A stretch of DNA of 63,270 nt from Clostridia bacterium (GTDB taxonomy: Bacteria > Bacillota_A > Clostridia > Oscillospirales > Acutalibacteraceae): positions 1-63,270 of the forward strand of contig JAILQN010000303.1 in the NCBI GenBank assembly GCA_024699005.1, read 5' to 3'. Of the stretch, positions 1 through 13,500 are shown in pieces. Both the position numbers and the translations under genes were made by a program. Numbering within the stretch: position 1 is the first letter of the stretch; every line of letters begins with the position of its first letter. A model generated the notes under the pieces. The model did not search any database. It worked only from the letters and a program-made list of their open reading frames with translations, and had not been told where the DNA came from.

Positions 1-146
1 TATGCAGATTGCCGAGATATTTTTTCGGCAGCTGAAACAAAAAGCGCAGGCAATACTTTGTGTATTAACGAGCATTTTTGTGACAGATGCCGGAAAAAGA
101 GCCGGCAAGATGTATGCACAAGAATTAATCAGTGCTTACCTTATTA

Positions 147-761
147 CTACGCGGGCGCCCAGGTGTGCGCAGCATCGTTGTAGCTCATGCCCCAGGCGGT
201 TTCCGCTGCGCCGATAGCCGAATCCAGTCCTTCCGCAAGGACGGAGAGTTCAAAGTTCAGGCCTTCATATACGGTGCCCGCAAAGGCGCTGTAATCGACC
301 TTGAAGCTGTGTATCAGCACCGACGTCTGCTCGCCGGGTTCAAGGACTCCCTTGTAGTAATAGTATCCGTCCACATAATCGTATGTGAGATCGGTATTGA
401 TAACGGCGGTGATTCCCGGAGTGGAGAGGATATCGACCGCCGGCACACCTGCGACGTTCCCGTATGCGTCGCGCCAGGACGGCACGAGCTTCACACGTAT
501 ATAGGCTCTGGACGTGGCGTCCGGAATGACGACGTTTTCAAAACTGACGTCCTTCTTGACGTAATCACCGTCTTCATCCCGCGCGAATTCCTCGTGAATG
601 ACGATGTTGAGCCTTGCCGGTATGAACGTGTTCGGGATGCTGAGAGTGGACCACGCAAAGTAGCAAAGAGTCCCCGAAACAGCGACCGACAGAGCCGTGA
701 CGACCAGCAGAGCCGCCAGACGAACTTTCTTATCAGTCAGCATGGATAAACGGAATTTCAT
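147..761 (-). CDS. TasA/CalY-like SipW-dependent secreted protein
   Basis: 204-residue protein with an N-terminal basic and hydrophobic leader (about residues 10-38, KKVRLAALLVV then SGTLCYFAW). This matches the SipW-cognate type of signal peptide rather than a plain Sec leader. The rest is predicted beta-rich, with a VIPDATSRAYIRVKLVPSW segment typical of TasA/camelysin-like fibre proteins, and it ends in an AAETAWG-type tail common in this group. AAAGGAAAAAACGT precedes the ATG. It lies 18 bp downstream of the SipW-type signal peptidase gene on the same strand, the usual enzyme-substrate pairing. The gene ends in three tandem stops (TAG TAA TAA). Inference: it is exported, trimmed by the neighbouring peptidase, and forms part of an extracellular fibre or matrix with the giant upstream protein. 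The family call rests on leader and context, not on a full domain match. Confidence 0.75.
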   Translation of the reverse strand: MKFRLSMLTDKKVRLAALLVVTALSVAVSGTLCYFAWSTLSIPNTFIPARLNIVIHEEFARDEDGDYVKKDVSFENVVIPDATSRAYIRVKLVPSWRDAYGNVAGVPAVDILSTPGITAVINTDLTYDYVDGYYYYKGVLEPGEQTSVLIHSFKVDYSAFAGTVYEGLNFELSVLAEGLDSAIGAAETAWGMSYNDAAHTWAPA

Positions 762-779
762 ACGTTTTTTCCTTTCATT

Positions 780-1403
780 TCATTTCGGGGATCCGGCTTC
801 CGGCGGCGGTTCGTTCTCCGGTCCGTCCGGAGCGGCACTGTCTTCGCCGGCTGCATTCTGCGCGGCTTTCTTTTTATCGCTTTTTTCAGCCGAGGACAAC
901 AGCTGCGGGAAGACGGCAAGCACCAGCAGGATCGCCACAGCGGTGATAGCTATCACTCTGCCCTGTTTCGATCCGACGTACTGCGCAAGGTATCCTATTT
1001 TCGGGATACTGAATTTCGGTATCCCTATCAGCGCGCTCCACGGCACGGGCGTGGCGTCCGTCGTTTCGGCTGCATCGCCCTTCGTGTAGTAAAGCTGACG
1101 ATCGGCGTCGATCTGTACCACACGGTGGGTCGCAAGGAGCCCTTCGGTGTTGATCATATACGTGATCGGATCGCCCACCTTGACTTCGGCGCCGTCCACA
1201 TGCTTCACGTAGATGATCGATCCCACCGGATAAGCCGGCTCCATACTTGCCGTCTGCACGACGTAAGGTGTGATGCCCACGACCCTGACGCCGACAAACA
1301 AGATCAGAAGAGCCGCCACGGCGATCAGTATTACGGTGGTAAACAGATTGCCTATTATCTTTCCCGGCGAGTTCTTCTTTTTTGCTTCTTTTTCGTGATC
1401 CAT
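780..1403 (-). CDS. sipW: Signal peptidase I, SipW (ER-like) type
   Basis: 207-residue membrane protease. A transmembrane segment (about residues 15-40) is followed by the catalytic serine in TASMEP, an SxxYPVGS-type substrate-binding strand, and THRV, where a histidine replaces the lysine general base. This Ser/His arrangement defines the SipW or ER-type branch. A second transmembrane segment (VIAITAVAILLVLAVF) lies near the C-terminus, followed by an acidic, Pro-rich cytoplasmic tail. Two ATGs are possible. The one at 1403 is chosen because AGGAGG sits 7 nt upstream, whereas it is only 1 nt from the ATG at 1409. It lies between the giant surface-protein gene and the TasA-like gene, all on the minus strand and probably one operon. 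Family role: cleaves the leaders of TasA/CalY-type substrates. Confidence 0.9.
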   Translation of the reverse strand: MDHEKEAKKKNSPGKIIGNLFTTVILIAVAALLILFVGVRVVGITPYVVQTASMEPAYPVGSIIYVKHVDGAEVKVGDPITYMINTEGLLATHRVVQIDADRQLYYTKGDAAETTDATPVPWSALIGIPKFSIPKIGYLAQYVGSKQGRVIAITAVAILLVLAVFPQLLSSAEKSDKKKAAQNAAGEDSAAPDGPENEPPPEAGSPK

Positions 1404-1429
1404 TTTCATCCCTCCTTTCCGACCGGAGG

Positions 1430-1516
1430 TGAGACAGGGACGTGCGTTCTGTGCCTCAGATCCGATACATTTATTCTTTTTATTTCCATAGAGACACAGA
1501 GCTGTCCCCTGTCTCC
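1430..1516. repeat. Paired palindromic segments downstream of the giant gene
   Basis: GAGACAGGG at 1431-1439 is complementary to CCCTGTCTC at 1507-1515. The right block also holds its own GAGACA...TGTCTC hairpin (1491-1515). The layout recalls REP-like or small transposon-derived palindromes. It could also serve as the transcription end of the giant gene or a processing site before sipW. No U-tract typical of an intrinsic terminator is seen on the minus strand. Confidence 0.35.
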
Positions 1517-1517
1517 A

Positions 1518-4500
1518 TTATGGCAGGAATGTATTCGACCAGCTCCTGGCGTATCCGTTTACGTAATACGGATTCGTGAGCTCGTTCTTAAAGGAAACCG
1601 TCCGGTGATCGTTAAGCGCCGCGACAACCTGCTTTTCGGCAGATACGGTGTAATTCACGGTATCGGCGCCGTAAGCATCGGTAAGCGTGTAGCGCCAGCT
1701 CCAATCGGTGACCTCGCTGATGAGGTATTTACTCTCCGGCAGGCCGGTGACCGTGGTATAGCAGTAGCTGTTATCGATCCACGCGGGCATTGTTTCGCCG
1801 GTGACAGCGTCTGTATACGTACCGAGATATACGTAATATTTTGCGCCGTAATTATCCGACAGCGGCCAGATATCCTCTATCTCAAACAGGAACGTCTTGT
1901 TCGGTTCACGAAGATCCCTCATATCCGCGTATTTGAAGATCGTGAGAGAATAAGGTGAAAGCGTGCGGTAGATCGCGTAAAGCACTATATTGCCCGCTAT
2001 GACGAACTGTCCGTCTTCGTTCGTGACCGTCGGGATGACTCCGGGGATATTAGCGCCGGGCGGGAAATACCATTCGCCGCTCTCGTCCGGCCGGGTGTTC
2101 CAGCCGTAGAAGCGCTTGCCGTCCGGCACGGTGAAGCCCGTGCCTCCGTCGTCGCTGTTGAATCTGACCGTCACGACGTCGAGCTGATGATAAGGCGGAG
2201 CATCCACGACTTCAAACGCGTCTATTCCGTTGTTCGGCTTGTAGGTCACGGACAATTCCGCAGCGGTATCCTCCCATACGGCGTAGAGCGTGACGCTCTT
2301 GAAGATACCCACTGTGTCGCTCCAGTATTTGTCTCCCGGGAAGAAGGTCTTGCCGGAGCCGTCGGCCTTGGTGTTCCACGCGACAAAGGTCTTGCCCGCG
2401 TTCGAGAAGGAACCGAGCCCCGTGAAGCTGTTCTGCCTGACCGGGATGATATCGCCCTTGAAGTAGGTGTAAACAGCCAGCTCGGAATTGTAAGGCATAC
2501 CCGGGTCGTAGAGCCATTCGGTCAGACCGTCCGCCAGGATTCCGCCGTTGCCGTGATACCTGACCGTAAAGATCTCACAAAGCTCCAGCATATCGGGCTC
2601 CGTCGTTTCGGGTGACTGTACGATGATATATTCTATCTCCGGCGCGAGGACGAAATGATCGATCTCATTGCGGACCTCTTCGTCGAAAGTATACGTTTCC
2701 GCAAAGTGTACGGCGTTTCTGCCGCCCTGAGGCCATTCAAAGTTCAGCGTGCATTTGAAATCATCATCCAGCATGCCGGTCACTTCGATTATATGCTCCG
2801 CATCTGTGTCCTTAAGGCCCGTCAGGTAGATCTGCTGATTGAGATCCATAACGGGGGAAACGGTGCCGTCCAGCTCCATGCTGCCGTTCTGGTAGATACC
2901 GGAGCCAAACGCCGCGGCGTTGCTGTTGATCTCCGCGCCGTCCAGGATCAGCATACCGCTGTTTTCCACAGCGCCGCCCATGCCGCCGCCGGGCAGAGTG
3001 TTGCTGTTGTTGAGCAGCTTTGAGCCGGAGGACAGTGTAAGGGTGCCGCCTTCATCCACGCGCAGCAGTGCGGAGGACGTGATCAGTCCGTTCGAAACGA
3101 AGCGCGGATCGCCCTCTGTCACTGCCAGAGCGTGACCGTCTATGGTTATGCCGCTCTCGCCGCCGGAGATAACAAGGCTCACGTTCTGCGCCACGGTGAT
3201 CAGCGGGCCGGTGGTATAGCTCTCCACGCCGTAGCCCGCAAGGTCGCCGGGATCCGCATCATTATAGGCCGTGGGCTGCGAGTAGCGTATGATCTGTACG
3301 GGCCCGCCCGCGTCGTACATATCCTCGCCGTCATCGTATACTGTACCGTCAAGTATGAACGATCCGGTCAGAGTGACGTTATTCACCACGTAGATAGTGG
3401 AGCCGGGCAGACTGCTTAAAAGCTTGTAAGCCTGTTTAAGGGTCTTGACAGCCGTTTCGGGTGTTTTGCCGTTCCGGAGGTCGCTGCCGTTCACGCCGTC
3501 CACGTATACGCACGCCTTGAGCTGCAGCTCCAGGATCTGCGCGTCCTCGTCGTTGTTGTTGAGGACGTAGATCATGGTCACCTCGGCGGGCAGGTTCCAT
3601 TTTACTTTTTCGGTATCGTCCGGCACGTCGAGAGGCTCGGTATAGCGGCAGATGTCGCGTCCGTTGAAAGCCGTCGCCGGCAGCACGTTCACGGCGCCTT
3701 TGACGGGGGTGAACGCCGCAGGCACGGTTATGCGCACCTCGTCCTCCCCTTCCGGATGCTCCAGCCAGATCCATTCGGTTTTGTCTGCCTTGCCGTAAAG
3801 ATCGGGACTGCCGGAAAGCCTCAGATCGCCGGTATCGTAAATATGTACGTTTCTGTTGTCGAAGCAGTTTTTGATAATACCGCCCGTGATATGTGTGAAT
3901 GCGTTTTCGTTCACGGTGATCGCCGCGCCTTTTTCCTCGGTGGATACGGCGTTCTGCATGGCGCCGGCGGTCATATAGACCTTGCCGTTGGCTTTTACGT
4001 TCACAAGGGCAGCTTCCGCCTTTACCGCCGGAGCGACAAGTCTGGGATCGGAACCCGATTCCGTTCCGGAGCCCGATCCGCTACCGATACCGGAAGTCGG
4101 CTCGGATGAGGATTCGGAGGCAGGTTCTGAGGCGGGTTCGGTCGAGACCTCGGACAGAAGCTCGGAAACGAGCTCGGGGGTCAGCCCTGATACTCCCTCG
4201 GAGCCGGGCTCCGCCGGGGCGCTGTCGTCGCCCGCGGCAAGGCTGTGACCGTCCAGGATCACGCCGTCAAAGGACAGCACGCCGCCGGAGGTCACGTTGA
4301 ACAGCGACCCCTTGTGCGTGGGTTTATCGAAGCCGGCCAGGGACTCGTGCGCCGTGGGCTGCGAATAACGCTTGAACATCACGGTGCCGAATGCGTCTAT
4401 GTCGGTGCTGCCGGATTTATAGTGGCTGCCGAGTGACATTTCCGTATGTACCGTAACGGTATTCACCACAAAGACCACGCCGCCGTTGATCTGTGTATCT

Positions 4501-7500
4501 TCCATCAACGCAAAGTGCGCGTGGTTTATAAGCTCATAGGCGCGTTCCGGCGTGCGGACGGCGGTTTCGGGAGTCAGACCGTCCTGCCAGTCGTGTCCGT
4601 CCACGCCGTCGATATACACGGCGTACGGAAGCCTCAGCTCGAGCATATTTTTACGCGCGGGCTCGTTATCGAGGATATACATGGCTGCGATATCGGGCTC
4701 CAGCTCCCATACGGCCTTCTGCGCGTCGCCGGGCAGGTTGCCTTCGGGATATTTTGCGATATCCCTGCCGTGGAACGGGTTCTCCACAGAGACCTCTATC
4801 TTCGTGTTGTCCGCCGGAGCGAAATCCATCGCCGGGATACCCGGATCGGTATCCGGATCGGTGCCCGGCACAGGCAGGACGGTGATATGGTGATCCGGGA
4901 TTTTTTTCGTGGTGTTGCCCTTGGCAAGGAACACGTCGCCCTCTATCTTGAGGGAATTGCCCTGTACGGTGAAGGTGTCGCCCTGATACACCGCAGCGCC
5001 GTTGCCGCTGGTGGTGTTGCCGCTTATCTCGCCGGCAAGCATGTCGAGCGTACCTCTTTCGATCCTGACGCCGGAGCCGTTGCCGGTGGTGATATTGTCT
5101 TTGATATAAGCGCCGTCTTTTATCGTAAGCTTCGCGGTTTCGTACACCGGCGGATCGTCCGGGTCAGCGTCCTCGATCGACTTCTGAGCGGCGTTCACCG
5201 CGAATACGGAGCCGGTCGGCTTGAAGCTTTCAGCGGAGCGGTAAGAGCCCTCTATACCGATATTTTCGATCGTCAGTTCACCCTGCTCCACACTGAACAT
5301 ATCGCCTTTGAAGCCATCATAGGATATGCCGGAAATGGTGAAGCCGCAGTAACGGCGTATATATTGCTTATCGCCGAGGGTCCATACTGTATCCTCGTTC
5401 GGGTCGTTCTCGCGGTAATGCACGGGGCCGGAAACGTAGATGGAGCCCGGCACGTCGCCCAGAACGCGTTTCGACGCCCTGAAGTGCTTGAACGCGGTCA
5501 GCGGGCTGGAGCCGTCGTGCACCACGCCGTCCGGATCAGTGGCGAAGGTGATGGTGCCGTCATCGTTGAAGGTGGGGTCAAGACCCGTCTCGCCGTCCAG
5601 GAATACGATCCTGCCTATGATGAGGTAAGGCGTCAGTCGGTCGATAACTGTGCCGGGACGCACGGAATAGAAATTCTGCAGGAAGGGCGAGGCGTCGTCG
5701 CAGTAGCCGCCGGGCTTTACGACGATGCTGCCCGCAAGGTACGGCGTGCTGGGATATACGTAATAGATGTTGCCGGGCCTTGTGAAGGAGCGCCACATGG
5801 TGATGGGATAATTGAGGTCGTTAAGATATATCTCGTTGTTTTTGTCGATCTTGGCGTAGTTGTTGGCAAACTGCAGGTCGCCCTTGTCCACGTAGATGCC
5901 GTTGCCGATACCGGAGCCTGCGGCATTGTTCTTTTTGATCTCGCCCTGAGAGATGCGGCAGACAGCCTCGTTCACCAGCGCTATGGCGCCGCCCCTGCCG
6001 GTCTTGGCCTCGTTTTCATTGATAGCGGCGTTGTTGATATACGTCATGCCGCAGGGGTCGATCCATACGCCGCCGCCGGAAAGCTGCGCTGTGTTCTTGG
6101 TGACCCTGGTATCGGTGAGATATACGGAAAGATCCGATGGCGAGCGGACCGGAGTCGTCGCATTTGTGGTATTCGTCTTTATGGCAATACCGCCGCCGTT
6201 ATTCATGGCAGTGTTTTCGGTGACGTTGCAGCGCTTCCCGGAGGAAGAGTTCTGGAAACGGACGGTAAGGCGGACGTCGTTGCGCTTGTAGCGGTTCGCG
6301 TATACTCCGCCGCCGTTGCCCGTAGCAGTATTCCTCTTTATAGTGCAGCCATAAAAGTTCACGTCCATCGTCAGCCGCCCGGGATTGGCGGTGGTGCTCT
6401 CCTGCCCTGCGCGTATATCGACGCCGCCCGCCGGAGCTGCAGTATGATCATCGTCGCCCGCCTTATTCCCCTCTATGGTGACGTTGGTCATATTCACGAC
6501 CATAGTTTCTTTGGACGTGGTATAGGTTTCAAGGAAGATGCCGCCCGCTCCGGTCGCGGCGACGTTGTCGTGAACGTACACGTCCGACAGGTTGAACGTG
6601 GTGGTATAAAGGGTAGATGACCCTTGGTTGTAATGCAGAGCGATCCCGCCCGCATTACCGGTCGACGTATTGTTATATACGTCAACCTTCGAGATGTTGA
6701 AGGTCTTGCTGTTGCCCGCGCTTATCCATATCCCGCCGCCGCGGTTGGTGGCTGTATTGTCGTGGATGCGGCAGGTATAGGTTTTCTGCCCCTCAACTTC
6801 CGTTTCAGATCCCGCGATAGTAGCTGCTGTCGCACCGGTGTCAATCCAGATGCCGCCTTTTGGCGCTCTGTTGTCGTATATTTCGCAGCCGGTTATGTTC
6901 AGCTTGCCGCTTGTCATGTAGACCGGCGCCTGCGAACAGATGTTGTCGTGGACCTTCACGTTGTCGCTTTTGATGTTCAGTGTGGCGTCGTTGCGTTTAT
7001 AAATGGCAGCTTTGGTACAGTCATGGATGTCGACCTTGCTGATGTTGACGTAACCTCTGTCGTAGCTTGAATTATAATAGGTATTGTCCTCAATACCGTA
7101 GGGGCAGTTGCAGATCTCGCCGCCGGAGATGCTTTTGTTCCCGTAGCTGTAGAAATAGATTCCCCTGCTTGATGCGCTGTGGATCTTTCCGCCGGACATA
7201 TTGAAACCCCAGGCGTAGTCACTGCAATCGACGCAGGTGGAGAAGTCGTAGATCTCGCCGCCGGAGATGTTTATCTGGCCGTAGGATGCATAAATCCCGG
7301 TTCCCCGTTTGTCCGTCCGCCCGTGGATCCGGCCGCCCTGGATACGCGCCACGTTATCGTATACGTAAATCGTGTATTGCATATTGTAGGTGTTATTGAA
7401 GATCTCGCCGCCGCTTATCGTGAAAGTGTTCTGGTAACCGTAGTCGTAAATACCTTGGTAACAATAATCCATGAGGATCTTGCCGTCGCTCATCTCAAAT

Positions 7501-10500
7501 CCGCCGGCGTCGCATATATAAATTATGTATGGGTACGTCGAATAGGTTGAATCGATATGATTCCAGCCGTCAATGACGCCGCCGGTCATCCTCAAGAGCG
7601 CGGTGTTGTTCAAATCGCTGCGATTATTGCCCTTGATATACACTATGCCGTAGTTCACGCGGCCGCGCGTGCGGTTGCCGACAATATTGCCGCCGGGGGA
7701 TGCGACCTCCCTTACGCCCGAGGGGGAGCTTTCAAACGAAACGGTCCTCTCGCCCATGATGTACCCGAGCCCGTTGTTATACATCGCGATCGCCGAGCCG
7801 TATATGTACATAGGATAGTCTTTGTTACTGTCGTATGTGGAGGGCATCCTGAAGTCCTGGTCATTGACGTTAAGGAAATTATAGGAGACCTCGCCGCCGA
7901 TTTCCATCAGCGAGCCCTCCTTCGTCTCCTCGTTGTACCGGTTGCCATCAACGCATACCGCACCGTAGATATTACGGCTATATGAACTATTATTAACAGA
8001 TGATGCAGGACGGAAGAGCTGAGAATCCGTGATCTTGCCGTTCAGCATGCGGAACCTGCCGCCGTTCACGTAAACGGCAGCTCCGTAACAGTATTCATTA
8101 CGCGAGGAGCCGATTCTTAAGTAAGTGCAGCCACAGGCTGTGATCAGAGAATCGTCAGACATCATGCGGAACTCGCCGCCCGTGACGTACAACGCGCCGC
8201 CGTAGCCGTATTGCGCTCCCGTGTAGTCGTTGACGTCGACGGTGCAATGATCGATCGTGGCATCAAGCATTTCAACGACGGAGCTTGCGTCCGTTACGGA
8301 GACCGCTCCGCCCTTTTCGGAGTTGTTGTTCGTAAGGCGCGTCCCTCCGCGGAGGATGAGCTGACCGCCGGAAACATTGATCAGAGAGTTGAAGATGCGG
8401 ACCGTCTCATTCTCGGTCGAAACGCCGTCGATCTCTATCGCGTCCAGAGTCAGATTGCCGCCGGACTGCACGTTTATAAGATAGCCTGTGTAGCGGGCGT
8501 CGTAGGACGAGACAGTTGGATTGTTGTATCTTAAGAGCTTCGGCTGCCAGCTTTGGCCGTGCTTATTAGAAAAGCCTGCAAGCGTCCAGCTTTCTTCCCC
8601 CGTGACGTCGACGCGCCCGCAGACGATGATATTCCCGCCATCGGTACTGCTCTCGAGCACCTTTTTTGCGGCTGCAAAGGTCTTTACCGCCTTTTTCGGC
8701 GAGCGGCCGTTGTGCACGATACCGCTTGCGTCGGCATTGAAGCTTATGATTTCGCCGTCGGCGTCAACTGTGGGATCAACGCCCGTCTGTCCGTCAAGAT
8801 AGACGTCGACATCGTTTTCAACAATGATATCGTGGTTGTATTCCTCATAATCCGCACCCGATCCAAGATACAGGTTGCGGGCTGCGGACTTTTCAGCCGC
8901 AACGAAACGCGGCGAGGAATTCTCATCAAGATAATCCCACGCATTCAAAGTCCCCTCACCCGTTTCGTTGGGGAAATCGGAAGGAAGGCCGGTATAAACG
9001 TGGTTTTCGGCGTAGGTCTCCTCGCTCTCATCGTCCGTATAGCCGCATACGATATGCCTGCCGAGGTAGGTCTCGTCGAAGAGCAGCTTCAGCTCGCCCT
9101 CGCCGCTGAGCGGGGAGAGGAGCGTGATGGGAGTGTTGGTACGCCTCAGAGAAATATCTCCTTCGACGCTGACGTTTGATTTGAAGCCGATATATTCAGG
9201 ACATGCAAACTCAAACTCCGGTTTGTTGTAAACAGTGTTGCCTGACGAGTTATAATAGTGGTTGCCCGACGCCGTAACGTTTTCGAGTATGACAGAAGAA
9301 AACTCAAAATATGCAGCCGAACCCGCGCCGCCCACACGCGGCGAATGGTTCTGCTGAACGCGGTTGTTTAAAAATTGGTTATTCCTCAGAACAATCGCTG
9401 AACAGTATGTGCCAAACATCCCACCGCCCCAAAGCGAAGTGTAAACCTGCGCCGTATTCAGGCTTGTGTGCAGGGAATTAACGTTGGAGCTGAGAAGCGA
9501 GTCCTCGATCAGTACGCTGCTTGTCCAGCGGCAGGTAACGCCCGCGCCGTACTGATACTTACTGTTTGAATTGGCTGTGCTGTCGACGCGGTTATTTGAA
9601 ATCGTGGTGTTTTTTATCGCAAGGGAAGCATCACGATGGTTGTTGTCGCGCCCGCACACCGTGATCGCGCCGCCACAGGTGTAACTGTCGCTGTTTTGCG
9701 GCCATGAAACGTTGCTTTTGACCGTGCATGTATCCATCGAAAGGCTGCCGCTGTCCACGTAGATCGCCGAGCCGCCCATCCAATGGTAGTAGCTGTTGTA
9801 ATAATTGCAGGTTTGATATTCGTTCCTGTTATTGTTTATGACGGCGTTCTTGATGTGGAAATCGGTATAAAAACCGAAAATCGCGCCGTAATAATTCCTT
9901 GCCCAGTTGTAAGTGATCGTTGTAGGGGTAACGACGGTCTCCCCATCGACCTCTTGCTCAAAGCCGTCGATATATACCTGCGGTTTGCACGTGTAGTATG
10001 TGTTGCCGAGACCCTGGCTGAAGATCACGCTGCCGCCGAAATAGGCGTAGTTGCTGTTATCGTTGCTTCCGCCGAAGGTGCAGCCGTTGATGTGCAGTGT
10101 AGGCGCATAATAGCCCCTGTAAACGGTGCTGCCGCTTATGTTTTGCTGTGTGTATTCGCCTATATCGAGTACGATCGCGCCGCCGTAGTAGCCGTAACAA
10201 TTTGTGAACGTGCACAGGTTCAGCGTCACGTCCGCGCCGTTGCCGACGTGAAGCGCGCCGTAGCAATAGCCGTTGTTGACTAAAGCGCCGCTGCTGTTTT
10301 TCGCGGCCTGATCGCCGGTTTTATTGAAAACGACGTTCGTAGCCTCAAGCGCGCCGCCCCATACGCCGAGCGCGCCGCCGTATACGTAAGAGGTTTGAGC
10401 GGTCGAACATTCTTCGAAGAGCGAATCGGCCATCACGGCGTCCGAGTTGATGAAAAGCGCGCCGCCACCCGTGGATTTCCGGCGGGTTAAGCCGTTGAGG

Positions 10501-13500
10501 TAAGCATTATAATTATAATATGTATTATTAATGTATGAGCCGTAGTTGCTGCGGTTATCCGGATAGGCAGCGCGGCAGCGTTTAACGGTCAGGGTCGTAA
10601 CGTCGGCAGTCGAATTACGCAGGACGATGCCGCCGCCTACGCAGTAGCTGAGACAATCAGTGAACGTGACGACATTCATCGTCAGGTCCGCGTGGTTGAG
10701 CGTCAGGCCTGCCGAGGTGTAGTCCCTGTCGCCCGTTGTATTCCCGCTGTAGCTGTTGTTGGCGTTGAGGTCGCAGTTTTTGAAGGTCGAATCCCCGATC
10801 TCAACAGTGATTTTCGTATCTGCGTTGCCGCCGTATCCGTAAACGCCGCTGCGGTGGTTCTGGATCACGGCGCCGTCTTTGATCTTCGCTTTGCCGAGCG
10901 TCGTCCCGTCGTTATAGATCTTAATGCCGTAGTTCGCGCCGTTGGCGGGCTTGGCGGAGCGGTTCCCGTCGAGGGTGATCCCGTCGAAGGTGAAATCACC
11001 GCCTTTTACGTCGATCAGGGCCTTTCCCTTCTGGTTCAGCCGGTTGTCGGCGATATACGCCTGCATCAGTACCTGCGGTATCTGCACGTAGGTGCCGTCG
11101 CGCTCGCCCGTCTCTTCATCAAGATGGGGCATCTTGTAACCGTCGAACGTCCATGTGCTCTCGTCGACTGTGCTCTCGGCGTTGATCGTCACGGTATTCA
11201 CGATACAGATCTTGAGCGGGGCTTCCGGGTTCATTTCCAGCAGCTCCACCAGCTTCTGCCGCGCGACCGGGAAGGTCTTCACGGCGCGGGTGGGCAGGTC
11301 GCCGGGGTTGGAGTCGTCGCCGTCGATACCGTCAATATATACGATCTTGGGCGCGAGCACAAGGTTTTTACCCACCGGCGTGAGGTTATACACGGCGGCG
11401 GCGGCTCCCACCAGCTCGAAATTATCGAGGTAAGGCGTGCAATCCGTCACCGAGGAGGTAGCTTCCACCACGATATCGCCGTCGCGGTAATAGGTGTTGG
11501 CCGTAATGTTGAGGTCCACCTTCAGTACGCCGAAGGCAGCGTTCGGCGCACCCGTGAGCCTGATGTTGCTGCGAGGGTGGGACGTCGTCCTGCCGAAATT
11601 ATGGAGATAGAACTCATCCGCCGTAACGGAGGACGCGTCCAGATAGATATACGCCTGATAGCTGGCAAGGGAACGGCCTTTACAGGCGGTGGGTTCCCAA
11701 TGGCCCTCGCTCTCGCCCGCTTCGGGCTCGACCCACTGCATTCCGTCATTGATAAAATCGCAGTGGTCAAGGCGCACATCTCCCTGATAGGAGTAGATCG
11801 CGCCGCCCCATTCGCCGGCCGAGTTATTTTCAAAAATCACGCGGTTCCCGCCGCCGCTGATGATCAAAGGTCCCCGGGAATTAGTGATTGCGCCGCCTCG
11901 CTTCGAGGCATAGTTATTGCGGAAAACAACGGCAGAATCCGCCGCCGTGATCCGTGTGGCGACGCCCCTGTCGGGATAATACCTGTGAAGCGCAAAGATC
12001 GCGCCGCCGTACCAGGCGGAATTGCCGTCAAACACGCTCGCACCGGTGACGGTCATATCGCCGCCGCGAAGAAATATGGCGCCGCCGCGTCCGGAATCGG
12101 TGTTGCAGCGGTTGGCGTTCGCCGCCGTGCCGTCGCCGAAGATACAGGAATCGAACACCGGACGGAAGTAATAGAAAGAGGAACTGGTGGTGGAATAATA
12201 GTAGCCGCTGTTCTCGTTCCAAAGGTAGACCGCGCCGCCCTTGTCTCTGGCGTAGTTGTTATAAAACTCACATGCGGTGAATTTGAGATCGGTGTTTTTG
12301 CTCTGATTGGCGAAGTAATAAAACGCGCCGCCGGAACCGCAGACGGCAAGCTCCGAATCGCTGGAATTGTCATAATAGGTGCTGCCCTCCGCCCGGTTGC
12401 CCGTAAAGATACAGCGATCGAGATCCGCCAGCTTGTTGTATTGCACGTACATGCCGCCCGCGTAACCCGCGATATTGTCATATATCTTCAGGCATTTAAG
12501 GTCGATCCGCTGCGACCCGTAAACGTAAATACCGCCGCCGCAGCCGTAGTAATCTCCCGTTGTGCAGCGGTTGCCGTAGATCTCGGCATATTCGGACAGA
12601 TCATTTGTCTCAGTCGAAGTGAACACGGTAACGGGATTGTCGGAGCTGGTGCAGTTTATGTAAATACCGCCGCCTTGGGTGTAGCCGGTATGGTTGTATA
12701 TCTTCATACCCGGCTCGATCGTCACGGTCGAAAGGTTCTCCAAAAATGCTCCGCCGCCCCTCTGCGTCTGCACGTAGGGGCTGTCCTGAATGATATTGTC
12801 ATGGATCGTACAGGCGTTGAAATCAACGGTTCCGCCTGTCTTGTAAACGCCGCCGCCGTAGGTATAATATGCGTAACCGTAATAATAGGTATTCGGCGAC
12901 GGTATCGTGCGGATGTTGTGATCTATTTCACAGTTGTCCAGATGCAGCGCGCCTCCGTTGCTGAAAACGCCCATGCCGTAAGCATAGCCCTGATCTTTGA
13001 CGATATTATCGTGCACGCGGCAGTGCTCTCCGAGCCAGGAGTTCACGCTTACAAGATAAAGTCCGGCGCCTCTGGCATTGGTATAGGGATAACGTGAATT
13101 GTAAGTATAATTACAGTATACTTCGCCGTCTATTCGGACCGCAGCGCCCGAGGCGCCGCCGATACACAGAGCGCCGCCGTTGGCAGAGTTCTGGTTGCTG
13201 CCGCTTGTCTTTCTGGAGTCTATATAGTTATTGTACAGCGAACAGCCCGATTCGATATCTATGGAATACTTCGTGATCGTGTCGCCGTCTTTCAGCGCAG
13301 CCGGCGCGGAGGTGGAATATATTCCTCCGCCCTGAAGGGTATACGAAGCATTGCCCGGAGCAGAATCGCATCTTACAAAGTTATCGTGCACCGAAGATTC
13401 GTTCACCATTTTAAGGAAGGCACGACGCAGGGCAATACCGCCGCCCGCGGCGTGTGTGATACCGTTCATCAGGACCTTATTGCCGGTGATCTCCGCTCCG

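Noticed and set aside
1..146. Start of another minus-strand gene at the left edge
   Set aside because: A short ATG frame (from about 77) has no Shine-Dalgarno and only 25 codons are visible. Small hairpins here do not form a convincing terminator.
1518..2000. LPXTG sorting signal at the end of the giant protein
   Set aside because: The C-terminus ends SWSNTFLP without an LPXTG motif, hydrophobic helix or basic tail, and no sortase gene is in the window.
6500..13000. CRISPR-like repetition in the giant gene
   Set aside because: The repeats are degenerate, in frame and vary in spacing. They encode beta-helix rungs, and no cas gene is present.
4446..13097. Long plus-strand open frames (up to about 800 codons) opposite the giant gene
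   Set aside because: They lack ribosome sites and domain-like composition. They are the mirror of the repetitive Gly/Asn/Tyr-rich coding sequence, which contains few stops on the other strand.
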